Notes under the pieces: generated by a model
Seen by the model: the letters and a program-made list of their open reading frames with translations, nothing else
Database searches by the model: none
What the model was told of the DNA's origin: nothing
Shown: in pieces, positions 5,452-8,224 of the stretch
How positions within the stretch are numbered: position 1 is the stretch's first letter
How the letters are laid out: each line of letters opens with the position of its first letter
Source: an uncultured Planctomycetaceae bacterium
Lineage (GTDB): Bacteria; Planctomycetota; Planctomycetia; Pirellulales; Pirellulaceae
Direction of reading: 5' to 3'
DNA length: 8,224 nt
NCBI GenBank assembly: GCA_937967755.1
Contig: CALBTA010000169.1
Location: 1-8,224, forward strand
Program-made: the position numbers and the translations under genes

Positions 5452-7059
5452 ATGAATCTTGCGCGTACGCTTCGTCGACTTTCGATCTGGATATCGCTCT
5501 GCGTTACGGTGGTAGGCGTTGTAAGCTTTTCAGCGGCGGATGACTTTCGGTATTGGACTACGTCCAAGGGCGAACGTTCGGCGGTCAAGCTGAAAGTGGT
5601 TGAGCATGAGGAAGACCGCGTGACGTTGCAGCGTGAAGACAACGCCCGGCAAGTTACCATTGGGGTCGACATTCTTAGCGCAGCCGATCGCCAGTACCTT
5701 ACCGCGCGCGAAGAACCGGTCGTCGCGGCGGACACGCCCCAAACTATAACGCGCCGCGTTGTCGGCTATCGCAACGACGGAACGGGCGTCTATCCCGATG
5801 CGCACCCGCCGACGCGTTGGTCGGCCGAAGAGAACGTGGTTTGGAAGACCGAACTTCCCTTCAACGGCCCGCACCAGCACAACCTCAGTTCGCCGCTGAT
5901 CGTGGGTGACCGGATTTTCGTCGTCACCGACCCAGCCGAGTTGGTTTGCATCGATCGCAAGACCGGCGGCGTTCTGTGGCAAAAGTCGAACGGCTACGAG
6001 CAGGCGATGACCGACGACGAGTACGCCGCCGTCCAGCGGGATTGGGCCCGGGTCGATGAGATCGAAAAGGAGAAGAGCGAAATCTACAAGAAGGCCCGCG
6101 AGGCAGGCGAAGGGACGGACGAAGCCCGCGCGTTCCACCAGCAAATTCGTGTCCTTGACGACGAACGGGGCGAGCGCATGCGGCACTACCGCCCCAACCG
6201 CAATGAAAACCGCCCCGACATGCAGGGCAACACCGCTGCCATTCCGGCATCGGACGGGCGGCACGTCGCGGCCGTGTTCGGCACTGGCGTGACGGCGGTC
6301 TACACGCTCGAAGGCGAGCAAAAATGGATCAAGGCCCTCGGCGGCGCGCACCAGCACCACGGCGTTTGCGCATCTCCCTTGGTGGTCGACGGAATGTTGA
6401 TCACCAAACGCCAAGAAAAGATCCTCGCGCTCGAGATGGAATCGGGCGAAGAGCGCTGGAGTACGGAATTGGAATACCGGCACTCCAGCCCGATCCTCGC
6501 CAACTACCAGGGCGAGAAGATCATCGTCACCGGCAGCCGCGGCATCCTACGTGCCTCGGGCGAACATCTGTTCAACATCCGGCAAAGCCATTGGAAGATG
6601 AACTGTTCCAACGGCTCTCCGCTGGTCGCCGGCGACAAGTTCTACTACATCAACGATCAACTACTGGCCTACGACCTTTCGGAAGAAGCGCCCCGCCGGC
6701 CGGTTTGGGAGTCGTCGAAGTCGGTCCGCGATCACCTCGGGTCGCCGCTGCTGGTCGACGGCATCTTTTACGTGCTCATGAAGACCGGAATCATCCACGC
6801 CATCGATGCTGAAGATGGCGAGACCGTCTACTCCAAACGGTTAGGCTTGGAAGGAAACTGTTACTCCGACCCGGTTTACGCCGCGGGCAACATCTACGTC
6901 AGCAGTACAAGCGGAACGACAATTGTCTTCAAGGCGGGGCGGCAGTATGAAAAAGTTGCGGAAAACAGCCTGGGCGAACCCTATGGGCGCGCACTCACGC
7001 TGGCCGACAACCGCATTTACATTCAGGGGCAAAAGCACTTGTACTGTATCAGCAACTGA
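5452..7059 (+). CDS. Secreted SHD1-like domain plus PQQ-type beta-propeller protein
   Basis: Encodes 535 residues. Residues 1-29 are a signal peptide: RTLRR, then a hydrophobic core, then SAA before Asp30. Residues about 32-83 match the pattern of the SHD1 (SLA1 homology) domain common in planctomycete secreted proteins, starting FRYWTTSKGERSAVKLKV and ending LSAADRQYL. From about residue 105 a quinoprotein-like propeller follows, with repeated blades such as SSPLIVGDRIFVV...CIDRKTGGVLW, LALEMESGEERW and GSPLLVDGIFYVL...IHAIDAEDGETVY. These are structural repeats; no catalytic residues of a quinoprotein dehydrogenase could be assigned, so it may be a scaffold or binding protein. Between blades one and two there is a charged helical insert (about residues 187-248) with coiled-coil character. 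The start is fixed by GAGG (5441-5444) seven bases upstream and by the signal peptide. It probably acts in the periplasm or at the cell surface; its ligand is unknown. Confidence 0.85.
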   Translation: MNLARTLRRLSIWISLCVTVVGVVSFSAADDFRYWTTSKGERSAVKLKVVEHEEDRVTLQREDNARQVTIGVDILSAADRQYLTAREEPVVAADTPQTITRRVVGYRNDGTGVYPDAHPPTRWSAEENVVWKTELPFNGPHQHNLSSPLIVGDRIFVVTDPAELVCIDRKTGGVLWQKSNGYEQAMTDDEYAAVQRDWARVDEIEKEKSEIYKKAREAGEGTDEARAFHQQIRVLDDERGERMRHYRPNRNENRPDMQGNTAAIPASDGRHVAAVFGTGVTAVYTLEGEQKWIKALGGAHQHHGVCASPLVVDGMLITKRQEKILALEMESGEERWSTELEYRHSSPILANYQGEKIIVTGSRGILRASGEHLFNIRQSHWKMNCSNGSPLVAGDKFYYINDQLLAYDLSEEAPRRPVWESSKSVRDHLGSPLLVDGIFYVLMKTGIIHAIDAEDGETVYSKRLGLEGNCYSDPVYAAGNIYVSSTSGTTIVFKAGRQYEKVAENSLGEPYGRALTLADNRIYIQGQKHLYCISN

Positions 7060-7142
7060 TCGAGTTTGCCCGACGGTGATGGGTACTTGGGGCGACTTGA
7101 ATTTCCGGCTACGTTGACAGTTCCCTTCCAGGATTGCCAACG
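7060..7142. other. 83-bp gap before nadB
   Basis: A TTGACA hexamer occurs at 7114-7119 but has no -10 box at workable spacing before the nadB start, and no terminator hairpin was seen. AGGA (7130-7133), nine bases before the ATG, is the likely ribosome-binding site. nadB may therefore be read from the transcript of the propeller gene, although this is only inferred from the absence of signals. Confidence 0.4.
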
Positions 7143-8224
7143 ATGCCCATCCCCCGTTACCTCGCGCCGTTTCACCCTAAGCATGTACCGCATTACTTTG
7201 CGGACGTGTTGATCATTGGCGGCGGGCTGGCGGGGCTGCGGGCGGCGATGGAGGTTGATCCGCGGCTTTCGGTGCTCGTCACGACGAAGGACGAAATCCG
7301 CCAGTCGTCCAGCAATTACGCCCAGGGCGGGATCGCCGGCGTTCTCGATCCTGACGATACGTTCGCCGAACACGTACAAGATACCCTGACCGCCGGCGGG
7401 GTGCTGTGCGATGAGGCGGTCGTCGAAATGGTTGTCCGCGAAGCCCCGCAGCGAATCGGCGAACTGATGGGTTGGGGCGCGCAGTTCGATCGAGAAAGCG
7501 AAGACGCCGGTGCCGACCTGTTGTTGGGTCGTGAAGGAGGGCATAGCCATCACCGCATCGTGCACGCGCTAGGCGACGCAACAGGCAAAGAAATTATGCG
7601 GGCCATGATCGCCCACGCGCGCGGTGCCGAAAACTTGGAGATATGGGAAAACAGTTTCAGCATCGATCTGCTCACGCACGACGGCGTTTGCCGCGGGGCG
7701 ATGGTTTGGAACCCGCAGCATGGCAAGAGTTATGTTTGGGCCAAGCAGACAATTCTTTGCGCCGGCGGCGCGGGGCAATTGTATCGTGAAACGACCAACC
7801 CGCCCGTGGCAACCGGGGACGGGCACGCGGTCGCCTACCGGGCCGGGGCCGAGCTGCGCGACATGGAATTCATGCAGTTCCACCCCACGGTCCTCTACAT
7901 CGCCGGCAGTAGCCGCTCGCTCATCACCGAAGCGACGCGCGGCGAAGGGGCACACCTGGTCGATGCCGCCGGCGACCGATTCATGCCGGGTTATGACGAG
8001 CGGGCCGAGCTTGCCCCGCGCGACGTCGTCTCGCAGGCGATCGTGACCCAGATGGAGAAGACCCGTACACCATGTGTCTATCTGGACATGAGCCACCTCG
8101 ACGCGGACTATATTCGCAATCGCTTTCCCGGCATCGCCAACACGTGTAGCAAATTCGGGCTGGACATCGCCCGCGACCGCATCCCAGTTCGGCCTGGGGC
8201 GCACTACATGGTCGGCGGGGTCAC
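7143..8224 (+). CDS. nadB: L-aspartate oxidase NadB, 5' part, cut by window end
   Basis: The first 360 codons are present and the frame is still open at 8224; family members are usually about 530-550 residues. The enzyme oxidises L-aspartate to iminoaspartate with FAD. Quinolinate synthase NadA then uses iminoaspartate in de novo NAD synthesis; NadB acts in the cytoplasm. Visible motifs in order: FAD-binding DVLIIGGGLAGLRAA (21-35); SSNYAQGGIAGVLD (about 57-70); REGGHSHHRIVH (130-141), whose Glu and His match the substrate-site block of E. coli NadB; CAGGAGQLYRETTNPPVATG; MEFMQFHPT (241-249), with the conserved active-site His; TEATRGEGAHL; DERAELAPRDVVSQAI with Arg287; and IPVRPGAHYMVGGV, with His354. 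These separate it from the related SdhA/FrdA flavoproteins. It starts with AGGA (7130-7133). No nadA or nadC is visible in this window. No defect is seen in the part present. Confidence 0.95.
   Translation, partial: MPIPRYLAPFHPKHVPHYFADVLIIGGGLAGLRAAMEVDPRLSVLVTTKDEIRQSSSNYAQGGIAGVLDPDDTFAEHVQDTLTAGGVLCDEAVVEMVVREAPQRIGELMGWGAQFDRESEDAGADLLLGREGGHSHHRIVHALGDATGKEIMRAMIAHARGAENLEIWENSFSIDLLTHDGVCRGAMVWNPQHGKSYVWAKQTILCAGGAGQLYRETTNPPVATGDGHAVAYRAGAELRDMEFMQFHPTVLYIAGSSRSLITEATRGEGAHLVDAAGDRFMPGYDERAELAPRDVVSQAIVTQMEKTRTPCVYLDMSHLDADYIRNRFPGIANTCSKFGLDIARDRIPVRPGAHYMVGGV

Noticed and set aside
5530..6483. Minus-strand 317-codon frame
   Set aside because: It is antisense to the signal peptide, SHD1-like domain and first blades of the propeller protein, which are clearly recognisable on the + strand.
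7114..7119. TTGACA as a -35 box for nadB
   Set aside because: No -10-like hexamer occurs 16-18 bases downstream, and that position would fall on the nadB start codon.
7569..8204. Minus-strand 211-codon frame
   Set aside because: It is antisense to nadB, whose conserved motifs run through the same stretch on the + strand.

Overview
The window reads as a GC-rich stretch of a bacterial chromosome, most likely from the Planctomycetota (Pirellulales-like). This is inferred from family resemblance only. The signs are an N-terminal SHD1-like domain joined to a PQQ-type beta-propeller, and a DUF4175-like membrane protein with a huge Gln/Ser/Gly/Asn-rich disordered tract. All genes are on the + strand. 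No tRNA, rRNA, CRISPR array, insertion sequence or phage gene was seen.

Layout. Positions 1-417 hold no convincing protein gene but carry much structure. There is a near-consensus sigma70-type promoter (5-33) and a 12-bp perfect inverted repeat (87-98 with 269-280) enclosing two sibling GC-rich palindromes (147-176 and 201-239). A perfect Shine-Dalgarno sequence stands before a 4-codon ORF (261-285), and a perfect TATAAT box lies at 358-363. Positions 418-4151 encode what looks like one large membrane protein broken by a frameshift near 864-880. The N-terminal part (418-885) has two membrane segments. The rest (879-4151) has a third membrane segment, beta-rich domains, about 560 low-complexity residues and a conserved-looking C-terminal helical domain. 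A class I SAM-dependent methyltransferase follows (start 4199, or 4148 by an ATGA overlap; end 5125) and carries an apparent lipoprotein signal. A 326-bp spacer with weak hairpins precedes a secreted SHD1/PQQ-propeller protein (5452-7059). The 5' two thirds of nadB (L-aspartate oxidase, from 7143) runs off the right edge.

How the genes relate. The broken membrane protein and the methyltransferase overlap or nearly touch, so they are probably co-transcribed. The propeller gene is probably a separate unit; nadB follows it by 83 bp and could be read from the same transcript. No single pathway links the four. Only nadB has a securely known reaction (first step of de novo NAD synthesis). The items most worth following are the frameshift, the structured leader and the lipoprotein-like methyltransferase.
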